NCBI RefSeq assembly: GCF_024181285.1
Contig: NZ_CP051201.1
Location: 744,001-808,000, forward strand
DNA from: Treponema sp. OMZ 790
GTDB taxonomy: Bacteria > Spirochaetota > Spirochaetia > Treponematales > Treponemataceae
Length of the DNA: 64,000 bases
Reading direction: 5' to 3'
Shown here piece by piece: positions 20,294 to 29,015 of the stretch. The translations under genes were made by a program, and so were the position numbers. The first letter of the stretch is position 1; each line of letters starts with the position of its first letter. Under the pieces are notes generated by a model that searched no databases, had not been told where the DNA came from, and was given only the letters and a program-made list of their open reading frames with translations.

Positions 20294-20758
20294 ATGGAAT
20301 TACCGTTACATGATACAGAGTTGTTATATTTTATAAGTAACCCGTATGGTGAGTTTTTGCAGTTTGTAATTGCTCGAAATGATGGGAAACATAAGATTTT
20401 AGCACGGATTTTAGCTGTAGGCATCAAAGATATTAAGACAATGGGAGCCGAAGATTTAGCTGTGCTTCATGTAAGCTATGGAGATGTTGATTATGCCTAT
20501 ATTGAAGAAGAAAATGATCTTTCAATATTAACAATAGGTGGTATTGATAATTATTTTACATTTGACCAAATCAATTGGGAATTTACAATCACGGCCGAAA
20601 AGATTTTTTATGAAGAAAAAATAATTCAAGATACTAACTACAGTAAAGGAGAGTATTTAAGTGATTATTATTTGGAAGGTTTCTTTATTGGCGGCAAACA
20701 TATTCCAAAACCTGGAGAGTGGAAAGAAATGAAAATTCTTGAGAATGTAGATGATTGA
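20294..20758 (+). CDS. candidate immunity protein for the main Rhs C-terminus
   Basis: A soluble acidic protein of 154 residues with no signal peptide, preceded by a strong GGAGG. I do not recognise the family. It lies 109 bases behind the Rhs toxin C-terminus, the standard place for the cognate immunity gene, and has the small acidic character typical of cytosolic immunity proteins. If it is the partner, the main toxin tip acts in the cytosol. The role is inferred from position only. Confidence 0.6.
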   Translation: MELPLHDTELLYFISNPYGEFLQFVIARNDGKHKILARILAVGIKDIKTMGAEDLAVLHVSYGDVDYAYIEEENDLSILTIGGIDNYFTFDQINWEFTITAEKIFYEEKIIQDTNYSKGEYLSDYYLEGFFIGGKHIPKPGEWKEMKILENVDD

Positions 20759-20846
20759 TGATTTTATTGCTAAAAGTAGATACTCAATTTTAGTTAAGAA
20801 ATTCAGTTTACCCTATGTTTTATATTGTAAATTTGGTTTATGAAAA

Positions 20847-21268
20847 ATGAAGAGTAACTATTTATTAAAACAATTAAACCATCTCACCTCTCGGACAGCG
20901 ATTGAAAGGGAGCAAAAGCAATTTATAAAAATTGCTTTTGCTGTACATCTTTCCGCAGTAATTTCTGCGGAAAGATACCGAAGCGATAGCGGAGCCCTGA
21001 AAAGCGCGGTGCTGACACTTGTGTACTTTTACATAATTATGATAGTACACAAGTGTCAGCAGTCCGCCAAAAGAAAGTTATTATTAAATAAAAACAACTT
21101 ATCGGATGTTTTTCCGCTTACGGTAGGAAGCGGAAAAACAATGACTTTTGAAAATAGGCGAGGTAAGTACAAGGAGTTAGGCAAAAAAGTACCGCAGGCG
21201 TATCGGGTATACGTCGAGGACACTTTTTTGCCGTGCGACGCAGTAATTGCCCGCATATTTTCAAAAGA
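20847..21268 (+). repeat. hairpin-rich Rhs-cassette element, copy A
   Basis: First of four copies of a dispersed element (others at 23014, 26702, 29485). Its palindromes in order are GCAAAAGCAATTT with AAATTGCTTTTGC, CTTTCCGCAG with CTGCGGAAAG, and GCTGACACTTGTGTAC with GTACACAAGTGTCAGC. After a less conserved stretch it ends in CGCATATTTTCAAAAGA, where all copies stop resembling each other. Here the joined sequence is Rhs core at the DVYG(A/I)DYGFG position. No Shine-Dalgarno sequence precedes the open frame it contains. Confidence 0.85.
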
Positions 21269-22532
21269 GGAAGATGTATACGGAATAGATTACGGCTTCG
21301 GGCTTGACGCACCAAAAGAAACCGAGCAAACAAACCCGCAAGACCTATTTGCCTACAGGCGTAACTACACTTGGAACGAGCGCAACCTCTTAACCAAATC
21401 GAGCGACAGAAACTACACAGTCCACTACCGCTACGGCGAAGACGGACAGAGAGCTCTTAAATACACAGACGAGGGAAGAAGCGAAACGCTTTACTTTAAT
21501 AACTTCTTTACGATACACATACCAACACAAGACCAAAACAACCCTCAAGGACTACGTGTACACAAACACATTTTTGTAGGTAATAGCCGCCTTGTAACCG
21601 CCATGACGCACACAGATAACCAAGGCGACAACGATGAACAAAAAGCAAAGCGTTACTATTACCATTCAGACCATTTGGGAAGTGCACAGTTCGTAACCGA
21701 CTGGAAAGGCAGACAATATGAGCATATAGAGTACACACCGTATGGCGAACTTTGGATAGAGGAAGTTGCTGCTGGATTGGACAAGTTACCTTTCCGCTTC
21801 ACGGGTAAGGAACTTGACGAGGAAACCGGACTGTATTACTATGGAGCTAGGTACTTGGATCCAAAATATAGTAGGTGGTTAAGTGGGGATCCGGCACTAA
21901 ACGACTACATACCAAAGGCTCCTATTGATGATGAAGCTAAGAAACATAACGAGAATTTGCCGGGAATGGGTGGGGTGTTTAATACCGTAAATCTTCACGT
22001 TTATCATTACGCTGGGAATAATCCGATTAAGTATACCGATCCGGATGGGAGATTTCTTCGTGCTGCTGCTCAATTATTGTTTGATGCTTTTTTTGGAAAA
22101 GGAAAGACACAGGATTATTCAAAAAGCATGAATTTTCTTATAAGCTTTTTAAATTCTCCTAAGATGAATTCAGAAATTAATAAGTTATTGGATGATTTTA
22201 AAACTTTAGGAGTAGAACAGAAAACTTATTATGACGATATCCATTTTTATGAAGGATTTCAAGATTGTGATTTAAGATTGGCTGTGGGTAAAGCTAAGTA
22301 CGAAGTTACTATACGGTCAGATAAGGTGGAAAAAAAGACTTTTTTTAGAATGAAAGAAGTTACGGTATATACAATCTTAGTTAAAATAATGGATAAGTAT
22401 AATTTTGATGAAAAACGTTCAGATGGTTCTATTACTAGTATGTTAAACAACTGGGGATATGATAGAGAAAAAGAAGGTTCTATAACTCCATTTTATTGGA
22501 CATTTTCATATGTGATACAAAAAGTAGAATAA
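20847..22532 (+). CDS. orphan Rhs core with toxin C-terminus 2 (frame runs through element A)
   Basis: The frame has 561 codons. Residues about 1-140 are translation of the hairpin element and are probably not real protein. From about 143 the sequence is a close copy of the Rhs core of the giant toxin (DYGFGLDAPKETEQ, HSDHLGSAQFVTDW, YLDPKYSRWLSGDP, NNPIKYTDPDG). It then diverges completely after DPDG into a new 155-residue tail (RFLRAAAQLLFDAFFGKGK...). The tail family is not recognised. With no ribosome-binding site or promoter in front, this is best read as a displaced cassette that could be recombined into the expressed gene through the shared core. The partner lipoprotein follows after 10 bases. 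Confidence 0.75.
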   Translation: MKSNYLLKQLNHLTSRTAIEREQKQFIKIAFAVHLSAVISAERYRSDSGALKSAVLTLVYFYIIMIVHKCQQSAKRKLLLNKNNLSDVFPLTVGSGKTMTFENRRGKYKELGKKVPQAYRVYVEDTFLPCDAVIARIFSKEEDVYGIDYGFGLDAPKETEQTNPQDLFAYRRNYTWNERNLLTKSSDRNYTVHYRYGEDGQRALKYTDEGRSETLYFNNFFTIHIPTQDQNNPQGLRVHKHIFVGNSRLVTAMTHTDNQGDNDEQKAKRYYYHSDHLGSAQFVTDWKGRQYEHIEYTPYGELWIEEVAAGLDKLPFRFTGKELDEETGLYYYGARYLDPKYSRWLSGDPALNDYIPKAPIDDEAKKHNENLPGMGGVFNTVNLHVYHYAGNNPIKYTDPDGRFLRAAAQLLFDAFFGKGKTQDYSKSMNFLISFLNSPKMNSEINKLLDDFKTLGVEQKTYYDDIHFYEGFQDCDLRLAVGKAKYEVTIRSDKVEKKTFFRMKEVTVYTILVKIMDKYNFDEKRSDGSITSMLNNWGYDREKEGSITPFYWTFSYVIQKVE

Positions 22533-22542
22533 GGAGATCGTA

Positions 22543-22986
22543 ATGAAAAGAAAAATTTTATTAATATTTTTTTGGGGGCTGCTAACTTCATGTTCGGGAT
22601 TATTGGACTGGTCATATGTATTGGTTAATGGGTATGAGGTGTGGCATATTAATGGCGATGATATACATATAGGTTTTACAGAAGATGGTTTAACCTTGAA
22701 AACATATTTAGACGATAAATTGATAGGTGTTCCGCCTTATGTTACAGCTGTATGGCATGATGACAGATATATTATTGCGCGTCATATTTTCCCTGATGAT
22801 ATAGCTGATTATAAGGAGGGAAAGACTGTAGCGGAAGATTATTATTTAGTTGACTCTAAGGAAAGGAAAAGTTATGGGCCTTATAAAGATCTCAATAAAC
22901 TTTTCATCGAAACAAATATACCTGTTGTAAAAAATGTAACATGGGTGTTGAGTTCGGAAATGTATAAATTTCAAAAGAAATATTAA
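22543..22986 (+). CDS. lipoprotein, candidate immunity protein of cassette 2
   Basis: The protein has 147 residues with lipoprotein signal and lipobox LLTSC. The mature part (DWSYVLVNGYEVWHINGDDI) resembles the DUF3997 group, small lipoproteins often found as toxin partners; this match is from memory and tentative. It begins 10 bases after the orphan Rhs tail with AAGGAG in front. A lipid-anchored partner suggests that toxin tail 2 acts in the envelope or during entry. Confidence 0.65.
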   Translation: MKRKILLIFFWGLLTSCSGLLDWSYVLVNGYEVWHINGDDIHIGFTEDGLTLKTYLDDKLIGVPPYVTAVWHDDRYIIARHIFPDDIADYKEGKTVAEDYYLVDSKERKSYGPYKDLNKLFIETNIPVVKNVTWVLSSEMYKFQKKY

Positions 22987-23013
22987 TAATTAGGTTATTA
23001 AAATAATATAACA

Positions 23014-23414
23014 ATGAAAACAAAATTTTACATTTATCCACAACCTAACTCTCTCTTTTATCGGACAGCGATTGAAAGGGAGCAAAAGCAATTTATCAAA
23101 ATTGGTTTTGCTGTACATCTTTCCGCAGTAATTTCTGCGGAAAGATACCGAAGCGGCAGCGGAGCCCTGAAAAGCGCGATGCCGGTATTTGTGTACCTTT
23201 GCATAGTATTGATAGTACACAAATACCGGCAGTCCGCCGCTCAAAGCTGCTTACGCGAAAGCTTATTACTAAACATCCCAACTGACAGGACTTTTGGAAA
23301 TAGGCGGAGCAGATACAAGGAGTTAGGCAAAAAAGTACCGCAGGCGTATCGGGTATACGTCGAGGACACTTTTTTGCCGTGCGACGCAGGAGATGCCCGC
23401 ATATTTTCAAAAGA
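23014..23414 (+). repeat. hairpin-rich Rhs-cassette element, copy B
   Basis: Same scaffold as copy A, but the third hairpin has arms GCCGGTATTTGTGTAC and GTACACAAATACCGGC. Both arms differ from copy A at the same paired positions, so pairing is kept while sequence changes. It ends in the same TTTTCAAAAGA and joins Rhs core at GNM(T/K)(N/E)KLSTTNIPG, about 80 residues upstream of the joint used by copy A. Confidence 0.85.
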
Positions 23415-25014
23415 AGGCAACATGACCAATAAGCTAAGCACCACAAACATACCCGGTGCACAAGGGAACTCTTATCCCAAGGCTGAACTTGACTACTCGC
23501 TTCAATACGAGTATGACCCTGCCTATGCACACAGGTTAATAAGAGCAGGCAACCGTTACTACCGCTATGACGCAAACGGCAACATAACGGCAGAAAAAGA
23601 CGGACCTTTTACAGATGAAGAAGAGTTTGTATTTACATACTCATACTTTGAAGAACAAGATGTTTATGGTGCCGACTACGGCTTCGGGCTTGACGCTCCT
23701 AAAGAAACGGAACAGTCAAACCCGCAAGACCTATTTGCCTACAGGCGTAACTACACTTGGAACGAGCGAAACCTCTTAACCAAATCAAGCGACAGAAACT
23801 ACACAGTACACTACCGCTACGGCGAAGACGGACAGAGAGCTCTTAAATACACAGACGAGGGGCGAAGCGAAACCTTATACTTTAATAATTTCTTTACGAT
23901 ACATATCCCGACACAAGACCAAAACAACCCGCAAGGCTTAAGAGTACACAAACACATCTTTGTAGGGAATTCAAGATTAGTAACCGCCATGACCCATACG
24001 GATAATCAAGGCGATAACGACGAACAAAAAGCAAAGCGTTACTACTACCACAGCGATCATTTGGGAAGTGCACAGTTCGTAACAGACTGGAAAGGCAGAC
24101 AGTACGAGCATATAGAATACACACCGTATGGAGAACTTTGGGTTGAGGAGACTGCACCGGGATTAGACAAATTACCGTTTAGGTTTACAGGGAAAGAGCT
24201 TGATGAGGAAACGGGACTGTATTACTATGGAGCTAGGTATCTTGATCCGAAATATTCAAGGTGGTTGTCAGGAGACCCGGCGTTAGGAGAGTATATACCT
24301 CCTCCTGGGACAGAACCTAGTAAGCTTGCCGGTATGGGTGGAGTATATAATACGATAAATTTACATCTCTATCATTATGGCGGAAATAACCCTGTCAAAT
24401 ATATAGATCCGGATGGGAGAAGTGATGAATATACGATTGATGGAGATTATGTTGGTCACATAAATGATAATATTGATGGTATTCATGTAGTTGAATTTAC
24501 ATATGTAGGCTCAGCAACATCGAGGAAAGACTCTCGTGGGTATCTAAAAAATCAAGATGGATCAATTATGAGTTCCTCTGATTTCAATAAATTTACAGCT
24601 GCAGTGTATGGTGAAACAAGTGGGAACAAGGATGAATCCTATGCTATAGCAGATACGATAATGAATGAATCAAAATATAGTGGTCGAACCCCTATAGATA
24701 TCATTGAAAATACTGGTATTTACGGTTATAACGATTCAACTAAAAGTTATACAGAGGAAAATGTTAAAACAGGAACAGATGATCGTTTGACATATTCAAG
24801 AGCTGCGGTTATTGATGCTTTGCTTGGAGATAGTGATAGTTCTAATGGTCATTATTTTTGGGAAGGGACAAAATTATTAAAAGATGGAAATTATTTTTAT
24901 GACAGAATGAAAGGTCCTAATGCGATATTTAAATCTGATATTAGCATTGGAGGCACAACATTTATTAAATACAATCCGGCAAATCCTGTGTACGGAAGGA
25001 GAGTTTGGCCATGA
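23014..25014 (+). CDS. orphan Rhs core with SleB-like putative cell-wall hydrolase C-terminus (cassette 3)
   Basis: The frame has 666 codons. The first 130 or so are read-through of element B. The Rhs core follows from NKLSTTNIPG to NNPVKYIDPDG (about 135-469). After DPDG comes a 197-residue tail. Its segment FTAAVYGETSGNKDESYAIADTI, with later YFWEG and a closing YNPANP, resembles the SleB/CwlJ hydrolase core, in which the Glu of the VYGE motif is catalytic. I therefore propose peptidoglycan cleavage in the periplasm. The tail end overlaps the next gene by 10 bases. The neighbour's signal peptide agrees with a periplasmic target. The missing ribosome-binding site suggests a silent cassette. 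Confidence 0.7.
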   Translation: MKTKFYIYPQPNSLFYRTAIEREQKQFIKIGFAVHLSAVISAERYRSGSGALKSAMPVFVYLCIVLIVHKYRQSAAQSCLRESLLLNIPTDRTFGNRRSRYKELGKKVPQAYRVYVEDTFLPCDAGDARIFSKEGNMTNKLSTTNIPGAQGNSYPKAELDYSLQYEYDPAYAHRLIRAGNRYYRYDANGNITAEKDGPFTDEEEFVFTYSYFEEQDVYGADYGFGLDAPKETEQSNPQDLFAYRRNYTWNERNLLTKSSDRNYTVHYRYGEDGQRALKYTDEGRSETLYFNNFFTIHIPTQDQNNPQGLRVHKHIFVGNSRLVTAMTHTDNQGDNDEQKAKRYYYHSDHLGSAQFVTDWKGRQYEHIEYTPYGELWVEETAPGLDKLPFRFTGKELDEETGLYYYGARYLDPKYSRWLSGDPALGEYIPPPGTEPSKLAGMGGVYNTINLHLYHYGGNNPVKYIDPDGRSDEYTIDGDYVGHINDNIDGIHVVEFTYVGSATSRKDSRGYLKNQDGSIMSSSDFNKFTAAVYGETSGNKDESYAIADTIMNESKYSGRTPIDIIENTGIYGYNDSTKSYTEENVKTGTDDRLTYSRAAVIDALLGDSDSSNGHYFWEGTKLLKDGNYFYDRMKGPNAIFKSDISIGGTTFIKYNPANPVYGRRVWP

Positions 25015-25598
25015 AAAAATATTTTGTTATTATATTGATCTTTCATTTTTTTGTAAAACTATCATCTCAAGAACTTCTTCCTAATACAAAATATTATTCT
25101 GATGATGGAAGTTCATATTTTAAATTTACAGAGCAGGGTGGTGTAAGTAAAGGATTTATATGGAATAAGAAAACTCAAAATGAGTTTATGATTTTTTCAC
25201 TTCAATTGCGTTATAAACTTAGAAAAGATGCTATTAGATGGTTTAAGAATAAGATTTTCGAAATTAAAATTCATACAGGTAATCCGGGCGTTTATTCTAT
25301 TTTTGTGTCAGTGAATGACGGAATAATATCTAATCAGGTTAATTTTGTGATAGCAGTAGATATTACAGGAAGCTATGCACTTGTAGGAGAAGAGGCTGTT
25401 TATGTGTTGGATATATTCAAAGGAAAAAAGATATTTTATATAAATCGTAATTATGATAATACTGCAATTAAGTATTTACTTTTTGATTTGAAAGAAACTA
25501 AGTTTCTTGATAATGGAGATCTTGTAATTGCTTATTATAACTTGTCTATGGAAAAAGTATATGAATTAATAAATAAGAATGATTTTATGAGGCTTTGA
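25005..25598 (+). CDS. exported protein, candidate periplasmic immunity partner of cassette 3
   Basis: The protein has 197 residues with an N-terminal signal peptide (MKKYFVIILIFHFFVKLSSQ) and no lipobox. The mature part is beta-rich and of no family I recognise. The ATG lies inside the toxin tail reading frame, so the two are translationally coupled. A secreted partner fits protection of the cell's own peptidoglycan against a SleB-like toxin. Function is inferred from position and export signal. Confidence 0.65.
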   Translation: MAMKKYFVIILIFHFFVKLSSQELLPNTKYYSDDGSSYFKFTEQGGVSKGFIWNKKTQNEFMIFSLQLRYKLRKDAIRWFKNKIFEIKIHTGNPGVYSIFVSVNDGIISNQVNFVIAVDITGSYALVGEEAVYVLDIFKGKKIFYINRNYDNTAIKYLLFDLKETKFLDNGDLVIAYYNLSMEKVYELINKNDFMRL

Positions 25599-26108
25599 AT
25601 GAAATATAATTCAAAAATTGAATATTGTTTAGTAGAATTTAAGATGTCTAATCAAACATATTATTGTTTATGGTTTTCTGATAATCGTGATGCATTTTTG
25701 ATTGATGAAAATGAAAAAGTAATTATGTTTTATTGTGAAGATGAAATGAGAGCGTTTTGTAAAATTCATAATTTAGATATTCAGGTGGATGCCGCTGTAT
25801 TGTATGATATTGATGCATTTATAGAAAAAATATGTCTGAATGACATAGATTGCAATCTTATTTTGCGTTTTTGGAATATTGCATCTGACATGGCCTATAC
25901 ATTGAAAGAATCGTTTATAGGTGATGATGATGGTGTGGATTGTGTAATATTAGACGTATATAATAAATTGTTTTACGGAACAAATCCGCCGGCTCTGAAA
26001 AAAGACTCTCCGGAAATATATATTCCTAAATGGACAAAAGAAGAAAAACTTATTCTAAGTAATGTAATGGATGATGCGATTAGAATATTTTATAAATATT
26101 TAAAATGA
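25599..26108 (+). CDS. small cytosolic protein, possible immunity protein
   Basis: A soluble protein of 169 residues with no signal peptide (MKYNSKIEYCLVEFKMSNQTYYCLWFSD...), starting directly after the stop of the exported partner gene. The composition is acidic with many aromatic residues. I do not recognise the family. Together with the next two genes it forms a run of small genes without their own toxins, as seen where immunity genes accumulate after toxin replacement. Confidence 0.55.
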   Translation: MKYNSKIEYCLVEFKMSNQTYYCLWFSDNRDAFLIDENEKVIMFYCEDEMRAFCKIHNLDIQVDAAVLYDIDAFIEKICLNDIDCNLILRFWNIASDMAYTLKESFIGDDDGVDCVILDVYNKLFYGTNPPALKKDSPEIYIPKWTKEEKLILSNVMDDAIRIFYKYLK

Positions 26109-26120
26109 TATTGGAGGTGT

Positions 26121-26345
26121 ATGATGACACATGTATTTTTATTTTCCTATGAGATACCGATCAATGAAGAAGATAGCGAGGTAAAAATAATAGGTGTATA
26201 TTCAGCATTAGAAAATGCAGAAAAAGCATTATTGGAATATCAAAAATGTGATAAGTTTAAAGATTATTCGGAAAGATTTTATATTGGCAAGTGGAAATTG
26301 AATAAGGACTTTTGGTCAGATGGATATGTAACTGTAACTTTATAG
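26121..26345 (+). CDS. small DUF7336-like protein (first of two)
   Basis: The protein has 74 residues. The pattern (FLFSYEIPINEEDSEVKIIG, VYSALENAEKAL, FYIGKWKLNKDFWSDGYVTV) matches a small family in which an EDSEVKIIGIYS-like strand is followed by a helix and a FYI strand; DUF7336 is a tentative match. GGAGG precedes two possible ATGs at 26121 and 26124. Probably an immunity-type protein; its toxin is not visible. Confidence 0.6.
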   Translation: MMTHVFLFSYEIPINEEDSEVKIIGVYSALENAEKALLEYQKCDKFKDYSERFYIGKWKLNKDFWSDGYVTVTL

Positions 26346-26406
26346 GCTATTATTAAAAACTTACATTTTTAATTATGCCTTAAACAATACCGGAGATGAA
26401 TTGTAG

Positions 26407-26637
26407 ATGAAAGAAATTAACGAAGTGTTTATATTAACTCATATGCATGAATTTGAAGATACGAGAGCAGATATAAAATTAATAGGAATATATTCATCTA
26501 AAGCTGCTGCAAGGATAACCATTACAAAATATAAAAACTTGCAAGGCTTTAGAGATTCCCCTGATAATTTTGTTATTTCAAAATACATTTTGAATGAAAG
26601 CTATCCTATAGAAGAATGCATTAGATTTTCTTTATGA
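26407..26637 (+). CDS. small DUF7336-like protein (second, diverged paralogue)
   Basis: The protein has 76 residues with the same layout as its neighbour: FILTHMHEFEDTRADIKLIG, IYSSKAAARITITKYK, FVISKYILNESYPIEE. The two are recognisable paralogues but strongly diverged, which suggests adaptation to different partners or separate arrival rather than a recent duplication. The 61-base gap between them shows nothing else. Confidence 0.6.
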   Translation: MKEINEVFILTHMHEFEDTRADIKLIGIYSSKAAARITITKYKNLQGFRDSPDNFVISKYILNESYPIEECIRFSL

Positions 26638-26701
26638 TATAAAAAGGCCGGAGGTAAAATTAAGAACTAATTGATAAACAGTTCACATAAAAGAAAAAAC
26701 T

Positions 26702-27237
26702 ATGAACACAAAGCTTTACTTTTATTCACAACCCAACTATCTCACTCGGACGGCGATTGAAAGAGAGCAAAAGCAATTTATAAAAATTGCTTTTGCTGTA
26801 CATCTTTCCGCAGTAATCTCTGCGGAAAGATACCGAAGCGACAGCGGAGCCTTGAAAAGCGCGGTGTCATCAACATCCGTACTTCCTTGTACGGATGTTG
26901 ATAGCAAGTTTTGCATAAGCAAAACTTGCAAGCTTGAACCATCGCCGTCCATGGCGGAGCTGATATTTGTTTACTTTTACATTATAATGATAAACAAAAT
27001 TGAGCAGTCCGCCGCTCAAAGGTGCTTACACCCCTTTGAGCTTCGAGTTTTGCCATTCGGCAAAACATCGGGGATTAAACTTTTAAATTTACTAAGTAAC
27101 CCCACTGACAGGACTTTTGAAAATAGACGGAGCAGATACAAGGAGCCTAGTAAAAATAAAGCGGAGGCGTATCTGGTATACGTCGAGCATTTATTTTTGC
27201 GTAGTGACGCAGGAGATGCCCGCATATTTTCAAAAGA
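26702..27237 (+). repeat. hairpin-rich Rhs-cassette element, copy C, with nested hairpin block
   Basis: Scaffold as in the other copies, but after GCGCGGTG it carries an extra block at about 26866-26959. The block has hairpins TCAACATCCGTAC with GTACGGATGTTGA and GCAAGTTTTGC with GCAAAACTTGC, then a CGCC/GGCG stem. Downstream are GTTTTGCC/GGCAAAAC and a GCTCAAAGG/CCTTTGAGC stem. A 182-codon frame runs through it without stops, but has no Shine-Dalgarno sequence. The right end CGCATATTTTCAAAAGA joins a secretin fragment instead of Rhs. Confidence 0.85.
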
Positions 27238-27342
27238 GTCTACATAGTGCCATATTTACACCGAGAAAAAAGCGTTCGAGAAAGAAAAAGAGAAAGACTA
27301 TTAAGGTTATATAAAAAATATATCGAAGGAGATAAAAAATGA
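27238..27342 (+). pseudogene. 3' remnant of a second secretin gene
   Basis: The first bases after element C match the end of the secretin gene at 9525-9628 (IVPYLHREK, LIRLYKKYIEGEDK there; VPYLHREK, LLRLYKKYIEGDKK here), with one frameshift. The stop overlaps the following lipoprotein ATG exactly as in the intact copy. It is a relic of another secretin-lipoprotein-Rhs locus joined at the element boundary. Confidence 0.75.
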
Positions 27343-27684
27343 AGAAACTAAGAGAACTATTTATGATAATTTTAGTGTTTATATTGACAGGCTGTGTTAA
27401 TCCGCATAAACCTCTGTATGAAGGAGAAAGCGGAGCTTTTGAAGAAGGCAGCGAGCTTGAAGGAAATGAAGAAGAACAGGGAGGGATAAATCCGTTTGAA
27501 GATAAACTATTTATAAAGGAAGGAGAAAAAATAATATTAAAAACAAACAACTTAAAATACTGGGGAGTACGCGGTTATACGCTATGGAAATTTTTGGGAG
27601 AGGAAATAGATAAAAAAGAGCCGAGCATAAAGGTTATAAAAAAAGAAGGGGCGAGTGAAGCAGGATACGGATTAGTGTGTTATA
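27339..27684 (+). pseudogene. truncated second copy of the secretin-linked lipoprotein
   Basis: From residue 28 this is nearly identical to the lipoprotein at 9625 (GESGAFEEGSELEGNEEEQG, YWGVRGYTLWKFLGEEIDKK), while the signal peptide differs more (ILTGC lipobox). It is cut after GLVCY by the insertion sequence. The missing half is not found on the other side of that element. Confidence 0.8.
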
Positions 27685-28886
27685 GGGCACCTCTAAAAAC
27701 CCCCTTTAAAAAAGATTAAAAAGATGATAAAATGAGATATGAAACAAAAAGGATTATTTGATGAAGAAGATCGTTTAAGAGTATTAAGCAAGTTAGGAGA
27801 TAGTCTTGAAAAATTAAATGAAAAAATAAATTGGGAAATATTCAGACCGCTATTGAAAAAAGCATTAACCAAAGAGCCAAAAGGTTTAGGCGGAAGACCT
27901 GCATACGATTATGTAATGATGTTTAAAATAATAATCTTACAAAAATTATACAACATAAGTGATGATCAAACGGAATATCAAATAAACGATCGGCTATCCT
28001 TTATGAGATTTTTAGGATTGGAATTAAAAGATAAAGTACCCGATGCAAAAACAATATGGCTTTTTAAAGAAAAACTCTCGAGAGTATCAAAAAGTTATTT
28101 GAAAAGTTTGGAAAAGAATTAGCTAGAAATAACTTAATAGGAAAAGAGGGAACGATAATAGATGCGACAATAGTAGAAGCTCCGATACAGCATAACAGCA
28201 AAGATGAAAATGAACAAATAAAAAATGGAAAAGTCCCTGAACAATGGCAAGAAGCAAAAAATAAGGCAAAATTATCACAAAAAGACTGTGATGCGAGGTG
28301 GACAAAGAAGCATAAACGTAATTATTACGGTTATAAAGATCATATAAAAATAGATAAAAAAAGTAAGCTTATATTGAAAGCGACGGTAACAGCAGCCAAT
28401 GTTCATGATAGTAGAGAGTTAAAAAATTTGGTTGAAAGGGAAGATGAAAGATTATACGCAGATAGTGCCTATATAGGAGAAAAAATATACAGGATTTTAA
28501 AAGCGAAAGGAATAGAAGGACAAATTTGTGAAAGAGGAGCAAGAGGAAAACCTCTTACTAAAAAACAAAAAATCGGTAACAGAAAAAAATCAAAAATACG
28601 GGCGAGAGTAGAACATGTATTTGGCTTTATGACAAACTCAATGAAAGGTATCTATGTAAGAACGATAGGATTAGCTCGTGCAACATTTTCGATAATAATG
28701 ATGAACTTAACATACAACTTATGTCGATATTGCTATCTAAAGAAATAAAATGAGGGAGCATATAGGTAATAAAATGAAAAGTAAGGGAACTAAGATAAAG
28801 AATCCAAGTTTTACACTAGACAATTTATAAAAAAGCTACTAAAATAATAAATAGGTACACTAAAAAATAGGTTTTTAGAGGTGCCC
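27685..28886 (+). mobile_element. IS5-family-like insertion sequence
   Basis: About 1.2 kb bounded by perfect 17-base inverted repeats, GGGCACCTCTAAAAACC at 27685-27701 and its complement at 28870-28886. It encodes one DDE transposase broken by a frameshift. No convincing target duplication is visible (left flank ends TTATA, right flank starts TTTAG). The right flank does not continue the interrupted lipoprotein, so a deletion or recombination followed insertion. Confidence 0.85.
27739..28748 (+). pseudogene. IS5-family transposase, frameshifted
   Basis: The N-terminal part (27739-28122) has the IS5-type opening (GRPAYDYVMMFKIIILQKLY, LSDxQ-like SDDQTEYQINDRLSFMRFLG, KTIWLFKEKL). The catalytic part continues in the -1 frame from about 28071 to 28748: GTIIDATIVEAP (first Asp), RLYADSAYIGE (second Asp), RARVEHVFGFM (Glu). 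Together they give about 336 residues, normal for the family. The shift lies at an A-rich stretch before CTCTCGAGAG. A programmed shift is possible, but the slippery site is not a good match, so inactivation is more likely. Confidence 0.8.
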
Positions 28887-29012
28887 TTTAGTAAATCATA
28901 CAGAGAAATAAAACAAATTTACAAAGACATTCAAAAATTTTTAAAAAATGAAGATATTGATGGATTAGTAAATTATCTCAAAGATAAAAATCTGTTACCT
29001 CTGGAGGTGTAA
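28887..29012 (+). pseudogene. 3' fragment of an unidentified gene, probably a toxin tail
   Basis: An open frame of 41 codons starts at the right edge of the insertion sequence (FSKSYREIKQIYKDIQKFLK, ending NLLPLEV). There is no start codon. Its last codons carry the GGAGG of the next gene, so it was translationally coupled to it, as toxin tails are to immunity genes elsewhere in this array. Confidence 0.5.
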
Positions 29013-29015
29013 AAA

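Noticed and set aside
26702..27247. A 181-residue frame (TAIEREQKQFIKIAFAVHLS...) repeated in all four hairpin elements might be a protein family.
   Set aside because: It is the translation of palindromes, has no ribosome-binding site, is broken in copy D, and arm changes follow base pairing rather than codons.
27685..28886. Programmed -1 frameshift in the transposase.
   Set aside because: No proper slippery heptamer in the right frame near 28071; kept only as a weak alternative to mutation.
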